The notes under the pieces are model-generated. The model saw only the letters and a program-made list of their open reading frames with translations. It had not been told where the DNA came from and made no database searches. Below, in pieces: positions 27,983-35,988 of a stretch of 64,000 nt of DNA (position 1 is the stretch's first letter; the number at the start of each line of letters is the position of its first letter). This DNA is from Wenjunlia tyrosinilytica. Lineage in GTDB: Bacteria; Actinomycetota; Actinomycetes; Streptomycetales; Streptomycetaceae. Location of the stretch: the NCBI RefSeq assembly GCF_014646055.1, contig NZ_BMMS01000002.1, positions 265,729 to 329,728 on the forward strand, in the 5' to 3' direction. Position numbers and translations under genes: made by a program.

Positions 27983-28738
27983 TCACGCGCGGGAAGCGAG
28001 GACGTGCAGTTGAGTCGCGAACGAGTGGAATGCCGCCAGTTCCGCCGCGGCCGACTCCAGGCGCAGCAGCGCGTCGAGAGCTCCGGGCTCGGTGTCCACC
28101 AGGACGCCCGGCACCAGGTCGGCGAAGACCCGCACCCCGTGCACGGCTCCCACGACGAGCCCCGCCGAGACGAGCAGCTCGGTGAGGCCCTCGGCGGTGA
28201 ACCGGCGGGGCATCGGGTCGGCCTCGCCCCAGCGGCCGTCGAGGTCGGTCAGGGCATGCTGGGCCTCGGTGAAGTGACCCGCGATGGCGCGGGCGAGCAC
28301 CGCCCCGTTGCGGTTGGCCGCGAGCAGGCTGAGCGTGCCGGTGGAGCGCAGCGCCCCCACGACATTGCCGACGGCCTCCGCGGGGTCGTCCACGTACTCC
28401 AGGACGCCGTGGCACAGCACCACGTCGTGCGCGTCGCGCTCGACCACGTCCAGCAGGCCATGGGTGTCGCCCTGCACACCCCGGACCAGCTCGGTGACCC
28501 CGGCCTCCGCCGCCCTGCGCTCGAGGGCGAACAGGGCGTCGGGGCTGGGGTCCACGACGGTGACGCGGTGACCGAGGCGGGCGACGGGCACCGCGAAGTT
28601 GCCCGTGCCGCCGCCGGTGTCGAGCACGTCGAGCACCTCACGGCCCGTGGTCTTGGTCTGCCGGGTCAGGGCGTCGCGCAGCACATCCCAGACCACGGCG
28701 GTACGCAGGGAGGCACGGGGACGCAGCGGGTCGGACAC
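27983..28738 (-). CDS. Class I SAM-dependent methyltransferase
   Basis: The 251-residue protein has the Rossmann methyltransferase motifs: 'LDTGGGTGNFAVPVA' (motif I, about 40-54), 'VTVVDPSPDAL' (acidic loop end), 'HDVVLCHGVLEYVDDP' (motif IV) and 'GALRSTGTLSLL'. This resembles the UbiE/CmoA-like small-molecule or tRNA-modifying class, but the substrate cannot be assigned. The GTG at 28738 with GAGGAG upstream was chosen over a possible start 22 codons earlier. It lies between the HEPN and DUF3040 genes, all on the minus strand. Confidence 0.88.
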   Translation of the reverse strand: MSDPLRPRASLRTAVVWDVLRDALTRQTKTTGREVLDVLDTGGGTGNFAVPVARLGHRVTVVDPSPDALFALERRAAEAGVTELVRGVQGDTHGLLDVVERDAHDVVLCHGVLEYVDDPAEAVGNVVGALRSTGTLSLLAANRNGAVLARAIAGHFTEAQHALTDLDGRWGEADPMPRRFTAEGLTELLVSAGLVVGAVHGVRVFADLVPGVLVDTEPGALDALLRLESAAAELAAFHSFATQLHVLASRA

Positions 28739-28833
28739 GGCGGGTGGCTCCTCGTGCGGTGGTGGATCGACGGCGGTGCGCCGACAGGGCGGAACGGGCT
28801 CCACCTTAGAGCGTCGGGCACCCCGTCCTCCCC

Positions 28834-28899
28834 TCCCCCGGCGATCATCCCGCCCGCGGTACGCGCTCCCCCGGCGATCATCCCGCCCGCGGTATGCGC
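28834..28899. repeat. Two copies of a 33-bp direct repeat
   Basis: The segment ggcgatcatcccgcccgcgg occurs at 28840 and again 33 bp later at 28873. The second copy covers the last codons of the HEPN gene. Confidence 0.75.
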
Positions 28900-29417
28900 T
28901 CCTCCTCCCGCGGCGGGTCCCCCTCCACCGGCCCGGGCTGGGCGGGCAGCGGGGGCTGGAGCACCAGCAGGCGCTCGACGAGCCGCAGGAACATCCCCGC
29001 GGCGCGGATCAGGTCGTCCGCGTCCCTGGCGCTCGCCGCCCCCTCGATACCGGCCTCGGCCCGCGCCCGCCGGACCGCGCCGGCCGCGAACAGGGCGCTC
29101 CACTCGGCCAGCTCCGGGGCGGCCTCGGGCAGCACCTCCCAGGCACTGCGGATCCGCTTCCTGCGCCGCTCGCTCGTCTCCGGGCGGCCGCGCACGGCGA
29201 GGACGGCCGCGGCGGTGCGCAGCGCGGCGAGGTGGGCGGTGGAGTAGCGCTCGTTCGGCGTGGAAAGGGCGGCCGCTTCCTCGAGCCCTCGGTGCGCCTG
29301 CGCCAGCAGGTCGAGGGCGGCGGGCGGTGCGGTGGCCTTGCGGAGTACCGGGTGGACGTCAGCGGCGGGGCCGTTGGTGAGGCCCGCGGCGCGGCGGGCT
29401 GCTGCGGACAGGGCCAT
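28878..29417 (-). CDS. HEPN-domain protein (SAV_6107-like)
   Basis: The 179-residue, almost entirely helical protein resembles the SAV_6107 family of HEPN-domain proteins common in Streptomyces. Typical stretches are 'LLAQAHRGLEEAAAL', 'ERYSTAHLAALRTAAAVLA' and 'AWEVLPEAAPELAEWSALFAAGA'. The canonical RNase Rx4-6H motif of toxin HEPN proteins is not evident, and no nucleotidyltransferase partner is adjacent, so a toxin role is not supported. The function is unknown. Confidence 0.85.
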   Translation of the reverse strand: MALSAAARRAAGLTNGPAADVHPVLRKATAPPAALDLLAQAHRGLEEAAALSTPNERYSTAHLAALRTAAAVLAVRGRPETSERRRKRIRSAWEVLPEAAPELAEWSALFAAGAVRRARAEAGIEGAASARDADDLIRAAGMFLRLVERLLVLQPPLPAQPGPVEGDPPREEERIPRAG

Positions 29418-29838
29418 GGGGCAGCCTCCTCCATCTTCCTCGCGCCGACGCGCTGGTCGGCGACTCGAAGTCCCCCGACCGGGCCGGTCGGAGGCCGTTC
29501 ACCGACATAGTGGGGCACACCACTGACAATCCGCCCTGACCTGCGGAAACACTGTAAACACCTGTTCGATCAAGGCTCGTCGGGCAGGACTTCGGCCGGC
29601 AGGCCGCGCCCCGACTCCTCCCGCGGGGCCGGGGAATCGCCCGGCCCCGCCGTCGACGCACCCTCTGCGCACCCTTGGCGCACCCCCAACTCCCCCTCGG
29701 AGGCGCCGATCGCCCGCCCCCGGCCGCCGCCCCTTCCCTGCTTCCCCAGGAACCCGGCCCCCGTTTGCCAAACACCCGGGCCCCGTTTTTATACTGACCG
29801 GTCAGTTCAATCACTCGCGGCCAACAGGAGAGGAACCG
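29418..29838. other. Divergent intergenic region with GC hairpins and the ABC operon promoter
   Basis: The 421-bp gap separates the divergent HEPN and ABC genes. The middle (about 29600-29770) is C-rich with several possible small GC hairpins and no supported gene. The right end carries the promoter and operator described separately. Confidence 0.5.
29765..29806 (+). promoter_or_regulatory. Promoter with overlapping TetR-type operator
   Basis: A 14-bp perfect palindrome ACTGACCGGTCAGT (29793-29806) overlaps a -10-like TATACT (29790-29795); TTGCCA at 29765-29770 is a possible -35 with a 19-bp spacer. The operon it starts ends with a TetR gene, so autorepression of transporter and regulator together is the natural reading. 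Confidence 0.7.
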
Positions 29839-30777
29839 GTGGACAGCACCCCGGAGACCCCGGCCACCCCGGAGAAGCCCCCGGCCACCCCGGCCCCGAC
29901 ACCCGGGACCCCGACGATCGCTTCCGTCCCCCCGGCCCCCACCCGCGAGGGCGCCGCCCTCTCGGTGGACGGCCTGCGCATGCGGGGGCCGCGCGGCCCG
30001 GTGTACGGGGATGTGCGGTTCGAGGCCGGGCCCGGCAGCCTGGTCGCCATCGAGGGGCCATCGGGCTCCGGCCGTACCTGTCTCCTGCTCACGCTCGCCG
30101 GCCGTATGCGGCCCACCTCGGGCAAGCTGCTCGTGGACGGTCTGCCGCTGCCCCAGCACATGGCGGCCGTACGGCGGTTCACCGCCCTCGGGCCGGTCGA
30201 GGGGGTCAACGACCTCGACCCGGCTCTGACCGCCGCCGAGCACATCCACGAACGCGTGCTGCTGCTGCGGCGGTTCGACGGCGCCCTGCCCGACCTCTTC
30301 CGCCCCCGCCGGGGCCGCCGCGCCGCCGACGAGGAGCGCCGCACCCACGAGGCGCTCGAACTCGCCGGGCTGCGCGCCGAGGACCTTCCCCGCGGCCTCG
30401 ACACCCACGTCCGGCAGCTGTCCGCCCTCCAGGTGCTGCGCCTGGGCACGGCCATGGCGCTGATCGGCCGCCCCCGTCTGCTCTGCGTGGACGACGCCGA
30501 CCGCGGCCTCGGCTCCGGGGAGCGCGCCGAGGCCTGGCGGATGCTGCGCGCGGTCGCCGCCGCCGGGACGACCGCCGTCGCCACCTGCTCGCAGGCCCCG
30601 GAGGTCCCGCAAGGCCCCGAAGGCCCGAGGGGCCCGGAGGACAACGGCGCCGTGACCGTCCGCCTCGAACCGCCCCACACCCCCGGCCGCCCCGGCCACC
30701 CCCACGGCACCGACGACACCGACGACACGGAGAAGGAGGAAGCCGCCGATGCGCTCGTTCAGGCTGGCCGGCCTTGA
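29839..30777 (+). CDS. ABC-type ATP-binding protein with degenerate catalytic motifs
   Basis: The 312-residue protein has an acidic/Pro-rich N-terminus (1-38) and an ABC ATPase-like domain (about 40-250). The P-loop reads GPSGSGRT (73-80), with Arg at 79 in place of the catalytic Lys. The signature is LSALQ (194-198) instead of LSGGQ, and the Walker B is LLCVDDAD (215-222) without the usual Glu after Asp. It is thus probably a weak or non-hydrolysing ATPase partner. The C-terminus is a Pro/Gly/Asp-rich tail. It overlaps the YhgE/Pip gene by 29 bp and is the first gene after the TetR operator. Confidence 0.82.
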   Translation: MDSTPETPATPEKPPATPAPTPGTPTIASVPPAPTREGAALSVDGLRMRGPRGPVYGDVRFEAGPGSLVAIEGPSGSGRTCLLLTLAGRMRPTSGKLLVDGLPLPQHMAAVRRFTALGPVEGVNDLDPALTAAEHIHERVLLLRRFDGALPDLFRPRRGRRAADEERRTHEALELAGLRAEDLPRGLDTHVRQLSALQVLRLGTAMALIGRPRLLCVDDADRGLGSGERAEAWRMLRAVAAAGTTAVATCSQAPEVPQGPEGPRGPEDNGAVTVRLEPPHTPGRPGHPHGTDDTDDTEKEEAADALVQAGRP

Positions 30778-32830
30778 GCTGAGGAGGTTCGGCCGGGGCA
30801 GGCTGCCCCGGGCGGCGATGGCGGCCCTGATGATCCTGCCGCTGCTCTACGGAGCGCTGTACCTGTGGTCGTTCTGGGACCCGTACGGCCGGCTCGACCG
30901 GGTGCCGGTGGCGCTGGTCAACGCCGACCGGGGGGCCACCGTCGGCGGCAAGAAGCTCAACGCGGGCGACGACATCACCCACGGGCTCCGCAGGAGCAAG
31001 TCCTTCGACTGGCAGGTGGTGGACGCCGACGAGGCCGCCGAGGGAGTCGAGAACGGCACGTACTACCTCTCCCTGACCATCCCCCGGGACTTCAGCTCCC
31101 GCGTCGGCTCCAGCTCGGGCGACCACCCGGAGACCGGCGCCCTGCGGGTGAGGACCAACGACGCCAACAACTACATCGTCGGCCAGATCTCCCGCACCGT
31201 CTTCTCCGAGGTCCGCACCGCCGCGTCCACCAAGGCCTCCCGCGGCTTCTACGACAAGATCTTCGTGTCCTTCTCCGACCTCCACGACAAGACCGAGAAG
31301 GCGGGCAAGGGCGCGGACGACCTCGAGCAGGGCGCGGGCAAGCTCCACGACGGCGCCTCCCGCCTCTCCGACGGCCTGTCCACGGCCGAGAAGGGCAGCG
31401 GTGACCTCGCCGACGGACTCGGGCGGCTCGGCAGGGGCACCCGTGACCTCGCCAGGGGCGCGCACACCGCCGCCTCGGGCACTCAGCAGCTCGCGGACAA
31501 GGTCAACAAGGCCTCCGACACCTACCGCCCCTTCGTGCGCGACCACGCCGACGAGATCGAGAAGGCCGCCCGGCTCGTCGCCAAGGGTTCCAAGGTCATC
31601 AAGGACGACCTGGGCAAGCTCCCCGCCACCACCAGCAAGGCCGCCGCGGACGCCCGCAAGGCGGCGGACGACCTCGAGGCCGTCTACGCCGACCAGTGCC
31701 CCGGCGGCACCGCGGGCCCTGCCTGCCCGCAGCTGAAGCGGGCGGTCAAGGCGGCGCGGGACGTGGCCGGGGTGGCCGCCGACGTCGACTCGGCGGTCCA
31801 GAAGAACAAGCCCGCTCTCGAAGCCCTGTCCAAGGACCTCGACCGGGTCCACGACCTCGCCACGCAGATCGCCGACACCGCCCCGCATCTGCTCTCCACG
31901 CTCGACAACGCGGTCAGGAAGGTCAACGACCTCAACAACGGGGTCCACGACCTCGCCGACGGCGCCGACACGGTGGCGGCCAGTACCGGCACCGCCCACC
32001 AGGGCGCGAAGAAGCTGCACGACGGCATCGGCGACCTCGCGGACGGCAGCGACACCCTCGTCAACGGCCTCTACAAGCTCTCGGACGGCGCCGGCCACCT
32101 CGCCACCGGGCTGCACGACGGGGCGAAGAAGATCCCGGACTACAGCGGCAGCGAGCGCGACCACCGCGCCTCGGTCATGAGCGACCCGGTCCAGCTGGCC
32201 AACAAGCACCTCAACCGGGCCCCCAACTACGGCACCGGATTCGCTCCCTACTTCATCCCGCTCGCCCTGTGGGTGGGCACCATGGTCGGCTACATGCTGA
32301 TGCGGCCGCTCAGCGACCGCGCCCTGGCCGCGGGCGCCCGGAGCTGGCGGATCGCGGTCGCCGGCTGGCTGCCCGTCGCGGCCGTGGGGGTCCTCCAAGC
32401 CGGGGCGCTGCTGGCCGTACTGCACTGGGCGGTCGGCCTCGACATGGTCAGGGCGGCGGGCACGATCGGCTTCCTGGCGCTGACCGTGGCGAGCTTCGCC
32501 GCGATCATGCAGTGGCTCAACGCGCAGTTCGGCGCGGCCGGGCGGCTGCTGGCCCTCGCCCTGCTGATGCTCCAGCTGACCTCCGCGGGCGGTACCTACC
32601 CGGTGCAGACCAGCCCCCGCTTCTTCAACGCCGTCCACCCGTTCCTCCCGATGAGCTACGTGGTCGACGGACTGCGTCACCTGATCAGCGGGGGCGGGAC
32701 CGGCCCGGTCTGGCGGGCCTGCGCGGTGCTCGCCGCGTTCGGCCTGGCCTCCCTGGCGGCCACGACGTGGGCGGCGCGGCGAAAGCAGGTGTGGAGCATG
32801 AGCAGGCTGCACCCGGAGCTGTCGCTGTGA
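30749..32830 (+). CDS. YhgE/Pip family membrane protein
   Basis: The 693-residue protein has the YhgE/Pip layout (related to ABC-2 permeases and phage infection protein). There is one membrane segment near the N-terminus (about 22-42), then a large extracytoplasmic helical region (about 45-490). That region has many heptad-like repeats of 'L-x-D-G-A/S' type, such as GAGKLHDGASRLSDGLS. A cluster of five membrane segments (about 505-685) ends the protein. The family motif 'VPVALVNADRGA' (about 50-61) is clear. It is coupled to the degenerate ABC protein upstream and to TetR downstream. Export or cell-envelope function is likely; the substrate is unknown. Confidence 0.92.
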   Translation: MRSFRLAGLELRRFGRGRLPRAAMAALMILPLLYGALYLWSFWDPYGRLDRVPVALVNADRGATVGGKKLNAGDDITHGLRRSKSFDWQVVDADEAAEGVENGTYYLSLTIPRDFSSRVGSSSGDHPETGALRVRTNDANNYIVGQISRTVFSEVRTAASTKASRGFYDKIFVSFSDLHDKTEKAGKGADDLEQGAGKLHDGASRLSDGLSTAEKGSGDLADGLGRLGRGTRDLARGAHTAASGTQQLADKVNKASDTYRPFVRDHADEIEKAARLVAKGSKVIKDDLGKLPATTSKAAADARKAADDLEAVYADQCPGGTAGPACPQLKRAVKAARDVAGVAADVDSAVQKNKPALEALSKDLDRVHDLATQIADTAPHLLSTLDNAVRKVNDLNNGVHDLADGADTVAASTGTAHQGAKKLHDGIGDLADGSDTLVNGLYKLSDGAGHLATGLHDGAKKIPDYSGSERDHRASVMSDPVQLANKHLNRAPNYGTGFAPYFIPLALWVGTMVGYMLMRPLSDRALAAGARSWRIAVAGWLPVAAVGVLQAGALLAVLHWAVGLDMVRAAGTIGFLALTVASFAAIMQWLNAQFGAAGRLLALALLMLQLTSAGGTYPVQTSPRFFNAVHPFLPMSYVVDGLRHLISGGGTGPVWRACAVLAAFGLASLAATTWAARRKQVWSMSRLHPELSL

Positions 32831-32859
32831 TCGTCCGGGAAGCGGGGAGAATCACCCCC

Positions 32860-33462
32860 ATGAACAGCGCACGTCGTCAGGCCACCCGGCAGAAGCTCTA
32901 CGAAGCGGCCGTCACGCTCATCGCCGAGCAGGGCTTCTCCTCCACCACCGTCGACGAGATCGCCGAGCGGGCGGGGGTGGCCAAGGGCACCGTCTACTAC
33001 AACTTCGCGAGCAAGACGGAGCTGTTCGAGGAACTGCTGAGGCACGGGGTGGGACTGCTGACGCGGTCGCTGCGCGAGGCCGCCGAGGCGGGGGTCAAGA
33101 CCTCCGGCCGCCATGTGGACGCGCTGGACGCCATGATCCGCGCCGGGCTGGACTTCATCGCCCGCTACCCCGCCTTCACCCAGCTGTTCGTCGCCGAGCT
33201 GTGGCGCACCAACAGGGCCTGGCAGTCGACCTTGCTGATGGTCCGCCAGGACGCGGTGACGGTGGTCGCCACGGTCCTGAAGGACGCCGTGGACGCGGGT
33301 GAGCTGAGCGAGGAGCTGGACATCCCGCTCACGGCGTCGGCGCTGTTCGGGATGGTGCTGGTGGCGGCGCTGGACTGGCAGGCGTTCCAGCCCGAGCGCA
33401 GCATCGACGACGTTCACGCGGCTCTGTCCCGGCTGCTCCAGGGCCGGGTCGCCAGCGGCTGA
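32860..33462 (+). CDS. TetR family transcriptional repressor
   Basis: The 200-residue protein has a clear TetR N-terminal helix-turn-helix: 'LIAEQGFSSTTVDEIAERAG' then 'AKGTVYYNFASKTELFEEL' (about 16-58). A helical ligand-binding C-domain follows. The ATG at 32860 has GGGGAGA upstream; a GTG overlapping the yhgE stop at 32827 is an alternative that adds 11 residues. As the last gene of the operon it likely binds the ACTGACCGGTCAGT palindrome at 29793 and senses a compound exported by the system. Confidence 0.93.
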   Translation: MNSARRQATRQKLYEAAVTLIAEQGFSSTTVDEIAERAGVAKGTVYYNFASKTELFEELLRHGVGLLTRSLREAAEAGVKTSGRHVDALDAMIRAGLDFIARYPAFTQLFVAELWRTNRAWQSTLLMVRQDAVTVVATVLKDAVDAGELSEELDIPLTASALFGMVLVAALDWQAFQPERSIDDVHAALSRLLQGRVASG

Positions 33463-33488
33463 CAAAGGCCGGAGAGCATCGAGCGAGG

Positions 33489-33522
33489 GGGGCCGGACCG
33501 GTCGTGCGACCGGTCCGGCCCC
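33489..33522 (+). terminator. Terminator after the tetR gene
   Basis: A perfect 15-bp stem (33489-33503 with 33508-33522) and a 4-nt loop lie 26 bp after the tetR stop. Each arm contains gaccggtc, the core of the TetR-type palindrome upstream of the operon, which may be coincidence. Confidence 0.8.
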
Positions 33523-33644
33523 ATCCATTCCCCCGTTGGGCCCATCCAACGGCCAAGCACCGTTCCGCCGCCCCGTGTCGGCGGTCCGTTGCTCTCCCCG
33601 TGTCCACCACTGTGCCGTTCCCGCAGGTGGCACCCCATCCGCTC

Positions 33645-33672
33645 GGGTACTCAACTCACCGCCTGAGTACCC
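33645..33672. promoter_or_regulatory. Inverted repeat upstream of the DUF4126 gene
   Basis: A perfect 9-bp inverted repeat, GGGTACTCA (33645-33653) and TGAGTACCC (33664-33672), has a 10-bp spacer. It lies about 50 bp before a possible -10 TAGCAT (33722-33727) and 111 bp before the gene start, so it is a plausible operator. Confidence 0.45.
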
Positions 33673-33782
33673 CTGCTCAGGGCTGCGTACGAACGCGGGG
33701 CCGCGATCCCGTCCCCTCCGCTAGCATCAGCGCCCAGCGCGAGGGCGAGACGCCCGGCGCGAGGCGAGACGGAGGACGAGGA

Positions 33783-34385
33783 GTGTCGGTTCTACCCCTG
33801 ATATTCACCAGCGGCTGGGCGAGCGGGATCAATGCCTACGCCGTGGTGTTCCTGCTCGGTCTGCTCGGCCGGATCGGGGTGACCGACGACGTCCCGGGCG
33901 CGCTCCAGCGCATGGACGTGCTCGTCGCCGCCGGCCTGCTCTTCTGCGTGGAGGCCGTCGCCGACAAGATCCCCTATGTGGACACGATGTGGGACGCGGT
34001 GCACACCGTCGTCCGGCCGGTCTCCGGTGCCGTGGTCGCCATGCTCCTGAGCGGGCACGACGGTTCGGTCGGCCAGCTCGCCGCGGGCGCGGTGGGTGGT
34101 GGTACGGCCCTGGCCAGCCATCTGGTCAAGGCCGGAACGCGGATGGCGGTCAACACCTCGCCCGAGCCCGCGAGCAATATCGTGGTCAGCCTCGCCGAGG
34201 ACTTCGGCGTCGCGGGCATCGTCATCTTCGCCGTGTTCCATCCGGTCGCCGCGGCCGTCATCGCGGGGCTGATGCTGCTGCTCGGGATCCTGACGATCTT
34301 CTTCATGGCGAAGAAGATCAGGCAGTTCCTACGGCGCCGGCGCGAGCGCCGCCTCCAGAAGGCGATGGCCCACCAGAGCGCGTAG
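33783..34385 (+). CDS. DUF4126 family membrane protein
   Basis: The 200-residue integral membrane protein has four to five hydrophobic segments. The DUF4126 landmarks are 'FTSGWASGINAYAVVFLLGL' near the start, 'VEAVADKIPYVDTMWDAVHT' (about 58-77) and a glycine-rich 'GAVGGGTALASHLVKAG'. The C-terminus is strongly basic. The GTG at 33783 has GAGGACGAGGA directly upstream; the open frame further upstream is not supported. The function of the family is unknown. Confidence 0.9.
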   Translation: MSVLPLIFTSGWASGINAYAVVFLLGLLGRIGVTDDVPGALQRMDVLVAAGLLFCVEAVADKIPYVDTMWDAVHTVVRPVSGAVVAMLLSGHDGSVGQLAAGAVGGGTALASHLVKAGTRMAVNTSPEPASNIVVSLAEDFGVAGIVIFAVFHPVAAAVIAGLMLLLGILTIFFMAKKIRQFLRRRRERRLQKAMAHQSA

Positions 34386-34429
34386 CCCCATTCCCGGGAC
34401 CGGCCACCGAGCCGATAGAGTCATGACTT

Positions 34430-35878
34430 ATGGCACGAATTGTGGTGATCGGCTCGGGGATGGGCGCTCTCGCGGCGGCCGCCCGGCTCGCGACCACCGG
34501 GCACCGGGTGACGGTCTGCGAGCGGTCCCGGACCCACGGCGGCGCGGTCGGCCGCCACGAGCGGGACGGATTCTCCTTCGACACCGGCCCCGGTCTGCTC
34601 AACCTCCCCGCCGTCTACCGCGACCTGTTCATCAAGACCGGCAAGGAGACCCTCGAGGACAGCGTCGACCTGCGCGAGGTCGATCCCGCCGTGCGCCATG
34701 TCTTCGCCGACGGTACGGAGTTCACCCTCCCCAATGCCTCACGCGCGGGCGTCGTCTCCTCGCTGGACGAGGCGCTGGGCGCGGGCAGCGGTGAGCGGTG
34801 GACGGACCTGCTCAACCGGGCGCGCGGGGTCTGGGAGGCCACCCGCCGCCCCCTGCTCGAGGAGCCGCTGGAGGGGGCCGATCCCTCCGCTCTGGCCCAC
34901 GACCCCTACGTTCCGCTCAAGCGCCCCTGGCTGCGCCGCCGCAGCGCCACGCTCACCGGCGTGGCCCGCCGCGAGCTCAAGCACCCCGCCCTGGTGGCGA
35001 TGCTGGAGGAGTACGCGCTGCGCTACGGCTACGACCCGCGTACCGCCCCCGCGAGCCTGGTCGTGCTGCCGTACATGGAGGCGACCTTCGGCACCTGGTA
35101 CATCGGCGGCGGGATGCGCTCGCTCGCGGACGCGGTGTTCCAGCGGTGCGAGGAGCGCAAGGTGGAATTCCTGTTCGGGGCGGAGGTGACGTCCCTGCTG
35201 GGCGACGGCAGCCGTGTGACCGGCGTCGGGCTGGCCGACGGATCCCGGATCGAGGCGGACCACGTGGTGGCCGGAGCGCCCGTTCCCGGCCTGGACCGGC
35301 GGGAGTCGGCGCAGCACACCGCCACCGGCCGGTGCACCGTCCTGATCGCCGCACAAGGTGCCCGCCCGCCGGGGACCGTCCACCGCACGGTGGTGCACGC
35401 CCTGGAGCGGACCGAGGAACTCGACGCGCTGTTCGGGGAGGATCCGGTGGTCTCCGCCCGCCCGACCCTCCAGGTGCTGCGCCCCGACGACCTCGCGCTG
35501 TGCCCCGACGACGGCCATGAGGCCATCACCGTGACCGCCACGGTGCGGACCCGGGGAGTGGACTGGGCGGTGCCGGGCGTCGCCGACTCCTACGCCGACC
35601 GGCTGGTGGAGGCGGCGGGGTCGGCCGTTCCGGATCTCGCGGAGAGGGTGCTGTGGCGCGAGGTCCGCACCCCCGCCGACACAGCGGCGCAGACGGGCGC
35701 CCCCGAGGGCCGCGTCCCGGGTCCGGCGCTGGCCGGGCAGGGGGGCGGCTGGCTCGCCGCGGGCAACCGCGGAAGCACGGAAGGGCTCCACTTCGTGGGC
35801 GGTTGGGCGCATCCGGGCGGCGGGCTGCCGCACGCGGGGATGTCGGGCGCGCTGGTCGCCGAGCTCATCGGCACCTGA
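34430..35878 (+). CDS. FAD-dependent amine oxidase/phytoene-desaturase-like oxidoreductase
   Basis: The 482-residue protein starts with an FAD-binding Rossmann motif (VVIGSGMGALAAAARLA, 5-21) and the second FAD motif 'THGGAVGRHERDGFSFDTGP'. It ends with 'LHFVGGWAHPGGGLPHAGMSGALVAELIG', typical of the CrtI/phytoene-dehydrogenase and amine-oxidase superfamily. No carotenoid genes lie nearby, so the substrate is open. TAGAGT ends 8 bp before the ATG and there is no Shine-Dalgarno, so the transcript may be leaderless. It follows DUF4126 by 44 bp. Confidence 0.87.
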   Translation: MARIVVIGSGMGALAAAARLATTGHRVTVCERSRTHGGAVGRHERDGFSFDTGPGLLNLPAVYRDLFIKTGKETLEDSVDLREVDPAVRHVFADGTEFTLPNASRAGVVSSLDEALGAGSGERWTDLLNRARGVWEATRRPLLEEPLEGADPSALAHDPYVPLKRPWLRRRSATLTGVARRELKHPALVAMLEEYALRYGYDPRTAPASLVVLPYMEATFGTWYIGGGMRSLADAVFQRCEERKVEFLFGAEVTSLLGDGSRVTGVGLADGSRIEADHVVAGAPVPGLDRRESAQHTATGRCTVLIAAQGARPPGTVHRTVVHALERTEELDALFGEDPVVSARPTLQVLRPDDLALCPDDGHEAITVTATVRTRGVDWAVPGVADSYADRLVEAAGSAVPDLAERVLWREVRTPADTAAQTGAPEGRVPGPALAGQGGGWLAAGNRGSTEGLHFVGGWAHPGGGLPHAGMSGALVAELIGT

Positions 35879-35988
35879 GCCGGCCGCACGCGGGCCCAAG
35901 GCGACGCGCACCCGGCAGGACCGGCGCTCCGAGGGGCCCGGCGACCCCGAGCGAACGAGACCCCCGAGCGAACGAGACCAACGAGACC

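Noticed and set aside
28878-29417. HEPN protein considered as a HEPN/MNT toxin-antitoxin system
   Set aside because: No nucleotidyltransferase partner is adjacent and the RNase motif of toxin HEPN proteins is not seen.
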